Positions 43,716-55,739 of a stretch of 64,000 nt of DNA are shown here, piece after piece. This stretch comes from Delphinapterus leucas. Taxonomy: Eukaryota; Chordata; Mammalia; Artiodactyla; Monodontidae. Under the pieces are notes generated by a model. The model was not told where the DNA came from. It ran no database searches and was given only the letters and a program-made list of their open reading frames with translations. The first letter of the stretch is position 1; each line of letters begins with the position of its first letter. The position numbers and the translations under genes are program-made. The stretch spans positions 10,052,451 to 10,116,450 of the forward strand of contig NW_022097996.1 of NCBI RefSeq assembly GCF_002288925.2. Direction: 5' to 3'.

Positions 43716-44189
43716 CTGCCTCTCTGCAGGAAAAACAGCATACCTCAAATTGAAGGTGAACTGACTGCAAACTCAACAAGTATGTCCAAAAATATTTTAA
43801 AACTTCTGGGGGGAGGGGATTTATTTCTTTTATCCATTAAACTTATTTGAATATGACTCTATATGCTCACACATATCGGTACTGGGGCTTCTCACTACCG
43901 TGTGGCTCTGGTCTTATCTCTGAAAAACACAGAGCAACACAATGGCTCAGCTTCAATTCTCCTTGTTACAAATTATACAAAAGCCAGAGCCTAACGGTGC
44001 CAAAAGCAACTGGTATTGTTTACATAAGGGCCGAAGGCTAATAGTTAACTTTCTCTCACGTTAATTCCAGAAACAGCAAATAACGCCTCACTTTACAACT
44101 ACAAACGAGTGAGATCGAGTAAAATGTCATAAAATGGAGAAGACAACATTAAAGCAAAGGAAGATGGAAAGGTTGGTTCCAGCGTTCCC

Positions 44190-45480
44190 TCCCTCTCGCC
44201 TTTCGCTCACGCTCGGCGGGTCGGGGCGGCGCGGCCTGGGTCTCGATCGCCCCCGCCAAGCGCCCGTCGGAGGCGCCCGGAGCCCGCTGGCGGCATTTCC
44301 CGCCTTGGGGCGAGCTCGGCCTCTCTCGGAGAAGCCTGTCCCGGAGCCCGGCCTGGAAAAACAACAGCAAGAAACTTTGGCTCGGTGGCCGGTTCAGTGA
44401 AAACAGGCTAAGACTCAAGTTTGGTTCGGGGCTGCAGCCGCCGGGTCCGATTTGGGGGTGGGGGCGGGGGCGTCACCACTCGGTCAGGTTCAAGTGCGCA
44501 TGTGCGGGAGGAGTCGCTCGGGCACTTATTGAGCGCCCACTGTCTACGAGCGGCCGGGGGTGTGTACGCCGGGCGCGCGCTGGGGGGGGTGTTGGGGCGG
44601 GGGGCGCGGGCGCGCGTGGCCGGCGAGGCGCGCGCAGGCGGCGTGCGCGCGCGGCGCCGGGGGAGGGGGGCGGGGGACGGAGGGCGGTGGGGGGGCAACG
44701 GAGGGAGGGCGGCGAGGGGGTGTGTCCCCCGCCTCGCCCCGGCGCTCGCTGGCTGGCGCGCGCCTCCGCTCCCTTCCCGGGCGGGGAATCCGGGCCGGGT
44801 TGTGGCCGCGGCCGCGTACGTGAGCGCAGTGTGCCGGAGAGGGAGGGCAGGCCGGCCAGGTGGGCGCGAACGGAGCCTCGGCGGGCGGGCGGCCGGAGCG
44901 GAGCCGGGCGGTGGGCCGCGCCGGGCGGGCGGGGTCCGCGGCAGCCGCAGCCCCGAGCCGAGCCGAGCTGTCCGAGCGGGAGCTGCCCGGCCCGCGCCAC
45001 CGCTCGTGGCGGGGCGAGGTGAGCTGCGCGGGGACCTCGCGGCGCTGCAGCCCGGGGACGGGGGCGGCCCGGGAACTTCCCACGCTCCGCACGCCCGTGG
45101 GGGCCGGGCCGGCGACAGGAGGGCCCAGGAGGCGGGCGCCGCCGGGGCAGCGGCCGGTAGGGGCGCGGGGGCGCTGCGGCAGTGGCCGCGCCGGCCGGGA
45201 GAGGGTGGCCGCCCGCCCTCCCGTGCGCCGCCTTGTTTATCTCGCCCGCCGCCGGCGCTCGCCGAGGAATCCCCTCCCCAACTTTGAGCGCTGGCCGGGA
45301 GTCGCCTCTCCGCCGGAGGGTGACCTGCCCCCTCCCTGACCCTTTCCGGCCGGGCCGCCGGCCCAGTTCTCCCGGCGCCCCGCGCGTTCCTGCCCGCTCC
45401 GCCGAGCGGCCGGACGGGCGAGTGCCGCGCTCCGGGACGCGCGGCGCGACACACCCTCCACCTCGGGGACTGGCCCCCAC
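44190..45480. promoter_or_regulatory. CpG island 3 (largest), probable promoter
   Basis: About 1.3 kb of very CG-dense, repeat-free DNA with many GC boxes. An NRF1-like palindrome GTGCGCATGTGCG lies at 44,494-44,506. On the plus strand a strong splice donor (GCGAG, then GTGAGC) falls at 45,018/45,019 after a GC-rich block, as expected for a non-coding first exon. Open frames of up to about 430 codons cross on both strands but are Arg/Pro/Ala/Gly-rich shadows of composition. The DNA to the right is SINE-poor and unique, consistent with a first intron. The gene name cannot be determined from this window. Confidence 0.8.
45018..45023 (+). other. Candidate splice donor
   Basis: GGGGCGAG with GTGAGC after it fits the mammalian 5' splice consensus (AG before, GTRAG after, the last base being C here). 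It supports a plus-strand first exon ending at 45,018. No matching acceptor could be chosen within the window. Confidence 0.4.
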
Positions 45481-46139
45481 CCTCCCGGTCCCCTTCTGCC
45501 CTTCTGTCCACCCCCGCTTGCTTCTGTGCGTCTTCACCCTGCCTCTCCTCGCCGGCGGCCCCGACCCTCCTCAGTACTGGCACTGTGGGCATGTGCGGTG
45601 CCCGGGTGGGGGCCTGGACTGGGAGTTTGTCATGTGCAATCTCAAAGGCAGCATTTTCGTTTCTGCCTGGGAATTCAGGGCTCAGCGCCTTCACTTTGGG
45701 ACGGACGCAGTAACCTAAAGAAGCCCACCTGCCAGGCGGCGAGGGGTCCCGCTGCCTCCTTGATTGCAGGCAGCCTGGGCCAATGCTCGGTGGCTTTGGA
45801 GTGCTTCTCGCAGGCCGGCGTTCTCATGCCAGGCGGCCAGGTGCAGGGGTTACCTACAGGCCACCAGTCCGTTCTTTACACCCCCTTTTCTAGAAAAGTG
45901 TATTTGGTGCATTTTGCCTGGAAGTGAGTGATCAACAGGTATTGAAGGCCTTTTCGACACCCTCCTAAGATGTTGTGTAAACAGAGGTTCTGGGTCTCAG
46001 GGAACTTGAAACACCAGGAAACATAGCAATTAAGTTCAACTCCACAGGTACCTCTGGGGGGCTGCTGCGTTCTCAGCACCATGCCAGGTTCTCTGGGAGA
46101 TAAAAGACACTCAAGAAATCTAAGGCCTCAGAAAGCCTA
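45481..46139. other. Downstream flank of CpG island 3
   Basis: GC content falls gradually and no repeats are recognised. Frames through here are continuations of CpG-island frames. Confidence 0.45.
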
Positions 46140-47010
46140 CTGACCAGGTAGAAGTGATTTGAGAGCTCAAGTTCAAATTAATGTGCACAGACTGCGTAAG
46201 TGATTGCAAATGCTGGGGGACAGGGGGACTGTCAAAGGCAAGGTCAGGGTTGGGGAATGGACTTAGAGTCCTAAGTTAGGAAATAAGTTATGCACGTGAA
46301 GGATAACCGGCAAAGGCCAAAGGCACGGGAGGAAGAAGTAACCGGTGTGAGAGGTCAGAAAGGGACTATGGAGGAGAAGAGGTTCAAACAGTTATCTCAG
46401 TGAGGAGGATGCAAAAGGTACATGAGATGATTCCCTCCAGGGTTTATAACCTCGGGGGGCGGGGGGACAGAAAGACTTGAGCACGGGAAATAAGACCTCA
46501 AGATAGGGCACAATGACCTGGCAAACTGCGAGGTGTAGGATAGGTGCTGTTGGCGTTCAGAGAAGGAATACGGTAGGAATCACCAAAACTGTATTTCTGG
46601 AGTGTGAGACCTTTGAGATGGGCCATGAGGTGCAAATGAACATGACTTTTCCTGAGAGACAAGGAGATGGCCTTGGCCAGACCAGGGGATGTTTCCTGAA
46701 CAGTAGGAGATAAAGATAGAGTGGAACAATGGTTGAGGTTGTGAACGTCCTAGAAAGCCAGACTGGGGGATTGCATTTTACCTTGTGTGTACTGGGGAGA
46801 TAGTAAAGGTTTCTGAGCCAGAGACTGATGTAACGAAAGGGTATTTGGGAAGATTTTTAAAAGTAATGTTAGGAGACAAATCAGTTAGTAGGCTGTTACA
46901 GTTGTGGAGTGTCCAGGGCTTGGACTGGGATAACTGGAAATGGAAGACAGGGTGGATTTTAGAAGCATTACTGTTGAAATAATCTGTTGACAGGGGCAGG
47001 GTGAAGGAAG
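46140..47010 (-). repeat. L2 LINE fragment
   Basis: Decayed minus-strand L2: GGGGATTGCATTTTACCTTG, GACTGATGTAACGAAAGG and TAGGCTGTTACAGTTGTGGA follow the same order as the 40.1-kb copy (…TGATCAGATTT…, …GGCTGTTGCAGTAGTCC… in the consensus). The left part is less certain. Confidence 0.55.
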
Positions 47011-50000
47011 GAGATGAATGGAAATTAATTCTTTGTGTAAATTGATTACACGCCAGGGCCTTGGAGCTGCTGTAGTTGGTAACTTGAGAAATCGGAAATG
47101 TGTGTTTTGGAGAGAAGTAATTGACACTCAGGCTGCAGGGAAGTTTCTTGTGTTTGCCAAGACGTCGAAACATAGGTGTCCTGCTAGCAGCTGTGGCTCT
47201 GAGGTTGGTGGGAAACCAGGGTGTGTAGGGTGGAAAAGGCTGCCAAAGCCGGGGAGGGAAGGCACTCCGAGGAGTGTCTTCTTGGTCATGGGGTGGGGGG
47301 CAGTAGAGGATGCTCGTGAGGGGGACTGGGGGTCTGAGTTGGAAGGCTCTGTTCTGTCTTGCCATTCAGAAGATACCACCTGGTCCTGAACATGCATTTG
47401 GTAAAGCAACTCGGAGGAAATGAGGCTCCAAGGAGGATGGGCCACTTCTTCCGCTAACCAGGAGGGTGGGATTGGAGGTTGGAGGGAAGTAGAATAGAAT
47501 TCACTAAGCACATACATTGCTGGGCTTTGAAATGACGTTGAATTTTGCTCTCCACTGAGACCTTCAGTCTAGTGCTGTTGTCCCCTTGTAGATGTGCATG
47601 GGGGAAGCAACAAGATGAGGGGGCAGCAAAATGATCTAAAAGAGGAAGGAGATTTTGGGCCTAGGGATAGTGCCTTTCCCAGGGCCAGGTCCCTCCTAAC
47701 CAGAGAGAGCCCTTGCCAGTTCCCAGGAAGCCAGCGACCAGCCCGCAGAGTGGGAGCTGGGGTTTCTTCTGAGCTCTGAATTCTGCTCTCCTGTTGCAAG
47801 CGTGACTTAGGGTGATTTGCTGAACAAATTCCCTAAGCCTCAACTTGCAGCATCTGAGGGCTGGTGAATTTGAAGGGTGATTGCAAAAAGTTGCAGAATG
47901 AGCGAGAATGTAATTGCAGTTACTTAGCCTCCCTGTTTCTCTGAGATGCAGGATCAGTGAACTGGCAGGGGAAGCTGACTCGTGTGGGGAGAGGTAGCAG
48001 TCAGATATTTTTTTCTTTTTAGAGAATATATGACTGTCAAAAAAAAAAAAAAAACGTTGCGTGAAGCACTGGTGGAGCTAATCTACTCGTTAGAGAGCAC
48101 TGTTTTCTACACTGTTTCGACCATGACCTACATTAGGAAATAAAATTTACATCATGACCTAGTATACTCAATCATGTATGTAAAAATCTAATTTAAGTTC
48201 ATGAGTACTACCTCTTTTGCTTGGTGCAGTCTCCTCTGGTACTTTTATTTTCTATTCCATTATTTTTCATTTAAAAATGCTTATTGTTTCCCACTAAGTC
48301 GATGTAACCAGTCTGTAATGGATCGTAACTCACAGTTGGAAAAACAGCTATAGAGCATTTTCATATCTAGGAAGTACTTAGGAAGCTGCACCTGGGCAGA
48401 GCTACCCTTAGTCGTGCTGGAGGTGGAAGGAAGCATGAGGAAGGGATTGAAGGATAGGAGAGATAGGATCCACCTGTGATTAAGGAGCAAGGCGAGATGA
48501 CGAAAGGCCAAGATGAAAAATAAGTAGCCGTAGGGCTCAGGAGAAGGAGCCATGCTTGTTTGGCTTGGAAAAACTTTCTGGAATAGGGAAGGAAGTCTGG
48601 GAAGAACCCTGTGGGGTGTCTCATGGTGCCACACAGGTGGGGTGTGTATCACGGGCCACAGCTTGGAGTTAGGGGTGTACATAGTGTGCGGAAGAGTGAA
48701 GAACAGAGGTCCTTGGGAGAGGAGGGAGCCGTCAGGCTGGAAAGGTCGGTTAGGATCAAAGGGCAGTGGAAGGGTTGTAAACGGGAGGCCCGAAGAATGT
48801 GTTCAAACCTTCAGATGAGTTGTCATTGGGACCACGCAAAGGTCTTCAAAAATTAGGAGCAATCCAGAAAACCTCTGGAGTTGGGACTCTGGTAAAGAGT
48901 CAGAGCAGGTAGGTCTGTGCAGCTGAGTGGCGGCTGCCCGCTGTGGGCGGGAGATGGCCCGGGGCCCCCAGCCGTCCCAGTTCCCGTTCTCTCTGTTGCC
49001 TCAGTCCAGTCGAAGTCAATTCCCTGCTCAGCCCTGCAGGCCTTTGGGTTTGTGACCTGAGTTTTCAAGAGACTCGAAGGCCAAATAGGGACTTTGGGAT
49101 CGCGTCCCTGGCTCTGGGTGGCCACCGCAGGGATTCGGGTAGGAGTGTGACATGGAATCTTAGAGCCTTGTGTGCAAATGATTTGTTTTGGGCAGGTGGG
49201 CAGGTGAGGAGCACTTTCTGAGTTGCTGCCGGCTGGCACTGTGAAATATTTTTCTGATGACTGGAATGGTACTAATTAGAGACGGCTTTGGGCTGTATTC
49301 TCTATGGTGAAGCCAATTTCTAGCGACCCCAAGATCTCTCAGGCCTTGTCATTTTCCACTTCAGGCTGACCTGGTTAGCTGGTGGCTCCTGGCACGTATC
49401 CTCTGAGAACGATGTCGGGGTAATAACTTGGTGATATGTGAGTCATGGCTGCCAAGTGCCGCAAGACATTAGATTCTCAGGAGCTTTGGTTCTGTGAGTC
49501 AGTAATAAAGGAACGGCAAGGAGAGGGGCTGTGTCACTTCTTATTTCCTTCTTCCTAGGATGGGCCCGGGGGTAGGCTTCCAGGATCCAGAGATTGAGAA
49601 GCCAGGATTCGTAGTGACCACGGGATAATTGGTTCAAGGTGTGAATGCAAATGATTCCTGGAAAACTAGGCTGATTTGGGACCAGCTGAAATGAATAAGT
49701 TCAGATCTCTGTGGTCTGGAGACAGTTTGGTTTACCCTGGGGGTCCATAACTACCTGTGATTCAGAGCCCTTCCCTGGGGGAGCCACAGGTGACAGGGAC
49801 TGAATAAGAGCCACCCTGCTTTATACAGGTACGCAGTCTGATTATTTTAAAATACAGGTTTGGGGGAAAAAACGTAGAAACTGAAATGCTTTTTGCTTAA
49901 TTGCTTGAAAAAGTGTGCCCTTAGGATGCGGGGATAATCAGAAGTCAGCCAGATCGTATCAAATTGAACCCATTTCCTGTTTTATATGATGGTTACTGGG

Positions 50001-50164
50001 TCAGAGAAATGGTGTAGCAGCTATAGTACACTTTGTCTTTAGTAAAGTACTTAACAATTTCTGAAGATATGAAGGTCCATATTAAATAAGTGGTAGAATG
50101 TGGGCTGAATGGTGTTATTAATTTAATTTGATAGTCATATGCAAAAACTGTTAATTAGTGGCAC
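47011..50164. other. Long unique non-coding stretch
   Basis: About 3.1 kb with no SINE or LTR and no convincing LINE, downstream of CpG island 3. An A15 run lies at about 48,040. Small open frames on both strands have no family resemblance. Such repeat-poor intronic DNA can contain enhancers, but nothing in it is diagnostic. Confidence 0.5.
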
Positions 50165-50440
50165 CGAGTCAGCCTGGAAAGGGGTCTGAAAATGAGTGCC
50201 ATAGGGTTCTATTCTTGGCCTTGAGCTGTTCAACATTTATTCCAGTGTCGTGGATCAAGATACAGAAGGTATGTTTGTCAGCTTTGTTGATGGCGTAGAG
50301 GTGGGAGGAATTGCTTATTTAGTAGATAAACCAAGGTTCAAAGACATCCAGAATGAGGGCCCAAATTTAAAAAAGAAATTCAGTAAGGGGTAAATGTAAA
50401 GTCTGATTTAGTTTTTAAAATTTGAATTGTAATGTTCATA
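50165..50440 (+). mobile_element. L3/CR1 LINE reverse-transcriptase relic
   Basis: The string GTTCTATTCTTGGCCTTGAG, CTGTTCAACATTT, then GTCAGCTTTGTTGATGGCGT and GAGGTGGGAGG corresponds to the CR1/L3 RT region (…GSILGP.LFNI…FADD.K.GG). The FADD catalytic block has become FVDG and frames are broken. Non-functional. Confidence 0.75.
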
Positions 50441-50444
50441 CATT

Positions 50445-50935
50445 CTGGTAAGATAATTCCACTTCTGGAGACCACATCCAAAATGTAGATGATGCTTTGT
50501 GCACAGGGATTATTTAGAGGTTTTTTTTTTGTTTTTTGTTTTTTTCCTTAAACTATAATGGAAAATTGGAAACAACCTAAATATCCAATGGTGTGACTGG
50601 GCTGGAAGTAATCCGAAAGTGATTCCACTAATATTCCGTAATAGTGGAATATTATGGCCATTAAAAATAATGTTTAGGAATAATTTTAAAATAACATGGA
50701 CAGATGTTTCTGCTAAAAGTTAAGGTGCATCTACAATATGATTTCAAATCTTAAAGAAACAAAGTGCATAGAAAATGGAAGGAAATACGCTGAAAATTCT
50801 AATACCAAAATACTAATATTGGTTACTTCTAAATGGATGAGTTGAGTGACTTTCTTTTTTTACATTTTAAATTTACTATTTGTATTTCTTATAGTGTGTA
50901 TGTATATCACAGTGGAAAAAACACTACCATATATG
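50445..50935 (+). mobile_element. L1M 3' end fragment
   Basis: AATTCCACTTCTGGAGACCA, TGGAAACAACCTAAATATCC, TATGGCCATTAAAAATAATG, TTTTAAAATAACATGGACAG, GGAAGGAAATACGCTGAAAA: the ordered 3' end of an old L1 on the plus strand. Confidence 0.82.
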
Positions 50936-50944
50936 TAAGTATAT

Positions 50945-52090
50945 CTTTTAAAATATACTTTATTTTTTAGACCAGTTTTATGTTCACAGCAAAACTGAGA
51001 GGAAGGTGCAGAGAGTTCCCACATACCCCCTGCCCCCCTCACATGCACATCCCCCCACCATCAACATCCCTCACCTGATGGTACATTTGTTGTAATTAAT
51101 GAACCTATACTGACACGACATAATCACCCAAAGTCCATAGGTGACATTAGGGTTCACTCTTTGTATTGTACATTCTGAGTTTGGACAAATGTACCCACCA
51201 TTATAGTATCATATAGAGTACATTCACAGCCCTAAAATCCTCTGTGCTCTGCCTATTCATCCCTCCCTCCCCACAACCTTTGGTAACCAGTAATCCTTTT
51301 ACTGCCTCCACAGTTTTGCTTTTTCTAGAATGTTATACAGTTGGAATCATACAGTATATAGTCTTTGCAGATTGGCTTCTGTCACTCGGTAATATGCATC
51401 TAATCTTCTTCCATGTCTTTTCGTGGCTTGATAGCTCATTTCTTTTTAGCACTGAATAATATTCCATTATCTGGATGTCCCACAGTGTAGTTATCCATTC
51501 ACCTACTGAAGGACATCCTGGTTGCTTCCAAGTTTTGGCAGTCATTATGAATGAAGCTGTTATAGACACCCGTATGCAGGTTTTTGTGTGGACATAAGTT
51601 TGCAACTCCTTTGGATAAATCCCAAGGAGGGCAGTTGCTGGGTCATATGGTAAGAGTGTGTTTAGTTTTGTAAGAAAACACCAAACTGTCTTCCAAAGTG
51701 CCTGCACCATTTTGCATTCCCACCAGCAAAGAATGAGAGTTCCTGTTGCTCTATATCCTCACCCGCATTTGGTGTTGTCAGTTATCTGGATTTTGGCCAT
51801 TCTCTTAAGTGTGTAGTGGTATCTCATTTTAATTTGCATTTCCCTAATGATTTGTGATGACATCTTATGTGCTGTTTTTGTTATCTGTATGTCTTCTTTG
51901 GTGAGGTATCTGTTAAGGTCTTTGGCTCCCTTTTTAAAATTGAGTGGTTTGTTTTCTTATTGTTGAGTTTTAAGAGTTCTTTGTATATTATGGATAACAG
52001 TCCTTTATCAGATGTGTCTTTTGCAAATATTTTCTCCCAGCCTCTGGTTTGTCTCTTCATTCTCTTGAACACTGCTACTTTAAAAACATT
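50945..52090 (-). mobile_element. L1M with ORF2 C-terminal relic
   Basis: About 1.1 kb of complemented L1. Its 3' UTR is on the left (GTTCACAGCAAAACTGAGAG) and the ORF2 C-terminus is in the minus-strand frame 51,333-51,710. That frame shows LWKTVWCFLTKLNTLLPYDP, a GIYPKE motif and EYYSVLKRNE as in mammalian L1 ORF2. Further upstream ORF2 sequence follows to 52,090. One 125-codon stretch is open, but the catalytic endonuclease and RT core are absent. Confidence 0.92.
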
Positions 52091-52334
52091 TTATCGTTCA
52101 AGGACAGGATGGGTAAAGGTAGATGATTCATTTAGTGACTAATCTTGAGTATTTACCTGCGTGTGTCAAGCACTGACTAGGTACTGGAGTCAAAAAAAGA
52201 AGACTCAGTCCCTGACCTGAAGTTGATGATCTGATTGAAAGGGGGAGACCGACAGGTAAACAGACAAGCACAGTGTAACCCTGGTGGTCCTCCAGGTGCT
52301 GAGGAGGGGGCAGATCATGTGGGAAAAAGGTTTT

Positions 52335-52548
52335 TGTTTTTGTTTTTGTTTTTTTTTCGGTACACGGGCCTCTCACTGTTGTGGCCTCTCCCATTGCGGA
52401 GCACAGGCTCCGGACGCGCAGGCTCAGCGGCCATGGATCACGGGCCCAGCCACTCCGCGGCACGTGGGATCTTCCCGGACCGGGGCACGAACCTGTGTCC
52501 CCTGCATCGGCAGGTGGACTCTCAACCGCTGCGCCACCAGAGAAGCCC
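52335..52548 (-). mobile_element. Young ~205-bp CHR-derived SINE with TSD
   Basis: Compact class in complement. The tail is TTTTGTTTTTG-interrupted. Class B box GGTTCGTGCCC. TSD GGGAAAAAGGTTTT and GGGAAAAAAGTTTT. First CHR element after a 12-kb gap. Confidence 0.95.
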
Positions 52549-53039
52549 GGGAAAAAAGTTTTGAGATTCTTCTGTTCATGAGTTAAATGTGAGCCCTGAG
52601 TGGGATGAGGCTTTTTAGAAATTGAATCCCATTCATAACTGGATCAGAAATTCATCAGTCCAATCACAGGGCCTAGTTTTAATGACCTCTGCTGGTCATG
52701 TGACATTCGGACCACTGGGGAGCCATGATTTAAAAGAAACATGAACAAATAAGACTTCACCCACAGGAAGGAGACTAGGATGCTGTGGGATCAGGAATGA
52801 CCGGAGTACATTCATGCGGTGGGTACACAATGGCGCTTTTCAAATATTTTCGTGCTTATGAGGTATAGGAAAGAGTCGACTTGTTCATTTCTGCTCTGGT
52901 GGTGGAGTATGACCAATGGATGGAACAACTGCTTTATCCTCTCTAGCTTCAGATTCTTCTTCTGTAGAATGATTGCATTACATGATTCCTTATCCACTGA
53001 ATGATTACACGAAGGTGATGAGCTTTAAGGTTCCTTTTA

Positions 53040-53270
53040 ACCCTAAAGACTGGGAGAGCAGATTTCAGTTCTATCAGAAAAGGAATTTTCTAGCTGGCAG
53101 GCCTGACCAACAGTGGAAATGTCTTCCCATGGAGTAGTGAGCTCCCCATCATTGAAGGTATTCAGGTTTGGCTGAATGCTGTGGATTCGGGGTGCTATCG
53201 AAGAGAACAGGAATTAGGCTGGCCTCCATAGTCCTTTCTAATTCTTGGGTTATTGTGTGACTTGTCAAAG
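53040..53270 (+). mobile_element. L3/CR1 LINE 3' end fragment
   Basis: GTCTTCCCATGGAGTAGTGA, GCTCCCCATCATTGAAGGTA and TTCAGGTTTGGCTGAATGCT, then GGCCTCCATAGTCCTTTCTA match the 3' end of L3/CR1 (..AGTGAGCTCCCCGTCACTGG..). Same strand as the RT relic at 50.2 kb. Confidence 0.78.
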
Positions 53271-54861
53271 CTGAAAGATAATGTGGAATATGGAATATAC
53301 CTCTAGTGTGTAGTACTGGGGTCAAATCATCATTTTAAGCTCTTTAAAAAAATGTTAATAAGTGGGTCCTAACATTTTCAAGAGATCTTCTGGGGTTATT
53401 TTAGAAAGGAGGAAGAGAACTATTCCAAGGTGGGTCAGGACTCAGTCTGTGGCCCCAGGGCTGCTGAAAATGGAATTTTGTCTTTAGGAAAAGCAAGAAG
53501 GTGGGTGTAGGGTGGAAAATGGCAAATAACAATAAATAAAACAGATCAACATATGGAAGACTAATATGTTTATTGGCCGGTTGTATTCAGTATAATGAAT
53601 GAATCAAGATGGGGACCTTTAACTGACTCCTGGGTCCTCTGCTTGGCTGTGGAGGATCTGGGAGTGTCCTTGACCATCTCCTCCTTCATTTTCTCCACTG
53701 CAGATTTATATCACCAGGTGCAGCACGTTAAAAACCATCCCAACATCAGGGACAAGTCTGAACCTTATGATTGCTCTGTAGGCTTAGTGACAGAGGGAAC
53801 AAGAGACAGATTTAAAGAAACTTTTGTGTGGGATTTTCCAGGAATGCATATGTTTAGTTGCTATCCGACAGTAAATTTGTGATTTGAATGAAAAATTCTT
53901 TTGTTTTTGCATTTTTATTATTTGTAGCTTACACGTGGAAGTTTAATTTTGCCTAAATTTTACTTAAATATATGGTTTATTTAGAATCCACCCTGATTAT
54001 TTAAAAATTTTAGATTTTCTTCCTGATATTTTTGGATTACTTCTTTTGCTGCTGGGGACACTGCAAGGGCTAAGTCACTTAGCAAACATTTCTTGGAGAA
54101 ACTCCACAAGGAGAACAGAGGTTTATCTCATCTTTTAGAGAAGAACACAAGATTTCCGTCGCCAAGTGATTCATGCCTACATTTTGGCATTTGAAAAAAG
54201 TCAGTATTGGGCAAGAAAGTGCTGTCTTCATGTGGAGTAATTTCAGGGTGCACACCTAGGGGGCGTCAGTTTTCGATGTATGTAAAAAATGTAGGCGGAA
54301 CTTGGTAATTGGAACTAAAGTTGGAAGTCTTTGTGCACTGGATAAAGGGCCCAGGCCGCCTTTATCTCAGTATCGTTTGGACCTCACACAGTGTATGTGG
54401 CACATCATCTGTGCTTTGTCGCATTGCTGTGAATCGGCTCCCTGGGCCACAGAACAGTGGGTATGGGAAAAACTTTTAGGGTATCATACTTTTTTTTTTT
54501 TTTTAAGGCAAAATATTTTAAGAAGTAACAGCTCTCAGCCTTTTTTGTCCTTTGAGTACTGGGAAGCCATAAAACTCTTTTAGTAAAAACAACCACACTC
54601 AATCGTTGTTTTTCAAAGTGCAGGGGGAATGAAAAACTCCCTGTCCTCTATTTTTCTTCTGCCGAAAACGAATTGCTCCTGGTGCGCCGTTCTTAAATTC
54701 CTGTGTCCTCTATCCATTTTAATCTTGTTATCTATTTTTATGGTGACTGTCGCCATGGTACTTGTGCTCTTTACATAGCACAACAGAGATTTCAGATGTC
54801 TGATACGACAGCTCGAAGTTCTGCTGCAGCTAGCAGAGAAACTGTACTGGGGTAGTTTGTT
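53271..54861. other. unassigned non-coding stretch
   Basis: Unique-looking, AT-leaning. A T16 run at about 54,490. A short plus-strand frame at 53,595-53,882 has no recognisable domain. Confidence 0.45.
54253..54268 (+). promoter_or_regulatory. Weak CTCF-like motif
   Basis: CACCTAGGGGGCGTC contains the AGGGGGCG core in plus orientation, with mismatches at both edges of the consensus. Confidence 0.35.
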
Positions 54862-55085
54862 TTTTGTTTTTTTTTTTAAATTGAGGTGTAATTTGCATAC
54901 AGTGGAATGCTCAGATCTGCAATGTGCTGTTTGATCAGTTCTGACAAATGCATTTTGAGACAGAACATTTCCGTCACCTCCGAAGTGTTCCATGGGACCT
55001 TTTCCAGTGAATCTTCCCCCCCCCACCCCCGACTGGAAGGACCACAGCTCTGATGTCTATCACCCTAGGTTAGTTTTGCCTACCC
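54862..55085 (-). repeat. L1M 3' fragment
   Basis: T run, then AAATTGAGGTGTAATTTGCA, ACAGTGGAATGCTCAGATCT, TGATCAGTTCTGACAAATGC: complement of an old L1 3' UTR. It contains a C run at 55,016-55,024. Confidence 0.75.
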
Positions 55086-55385
55086 TAGGTCCTTAATATT
55101 AGAATTTTGTGTTTCTAAGGACTTTTCACGTGGTGTCTTGAAGAGGTGGAGGAGTGTCTGTGTTGAAAAGTCAGCATTCTGTGTGGTTAGGTGGCCCTGG
55201 GGGAGTAAATGATATTTTGGAGCTTTTCTAATGTGGTGGTCAGAGTCTTCCTTCTCATTAGCCCACAGGATCTGAATGTATGTTAGAAATCCTGATTCCC
55301 GGATGGAAGAGTCTGAGGCACAGACGGCTAGGCCTGGTGTGGATTACGTGTGGTTGGGCGAGGGCTGCCATTATTGGCAAGTCCG

Positions 55386-55426
55386 CATGCGTGTGCATGT
55401 GCGTGCGTGCGTGTGTGCGTTTGTGG
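55386..55426. repeat. Imperfect (GT/GCGT)n repeat
   Basis: GCATGCGTGTGCATGTGCGT followed by GCGTGCGTGTGTGCG. Alternating purine/pyrimidine, so Z-DNA-prone. Confidence 0.85.
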
Positions 55427-55739
55427 TGTTGGAGAGCTGGAATGCTCAACTAGAAGAACTGAAATCGCTCCTAGGACATCCCTTTGAATTACCCAGAAGT
55501 CCCCTGACAGGCCTTTCTCTTTTTTCTTGCCTCTTCCTTGAACTAGTGTATAAATTGAACGGTCCACAGAGTCACAGAGTTGGGTTTCTAATATTGAAAC
55601 AAGATCTGTGTTGCAGAGCCCACTGCTTTGCACTGCTGAGCGCTCAGCCTCCCAGGAAGCGTGTGTGAGATTGGAGTAGAAATTGCCCCCAAACACGTGA
55701 CTGAAATGTACGGAGCAGGGTCAGTTTCTTTCTTTTTTA

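Noticed and set aside
44408..45694. 428-codon minus-strand frame, with 354- and 288-codon overlapping frames
   Set aside because: All are in CpG island 3 on both strands with composition-driven residues and no domain. Several mutually overlapping long frames are expected at this GC level.
51333..51710. 125-codon minus-strand frame as a possible host gene
   Set aside because: Its GIYPKE and EYYSVLKRNE patterns identify it as the C-terminus of L1 ORF2 in a truncated element.
52684..52700. CTCF-like CCAGCAGAGGTCAT on the minus strand
   Set aside because: The core G-to-T change and edge mismatch leave it too weak to list as a site.
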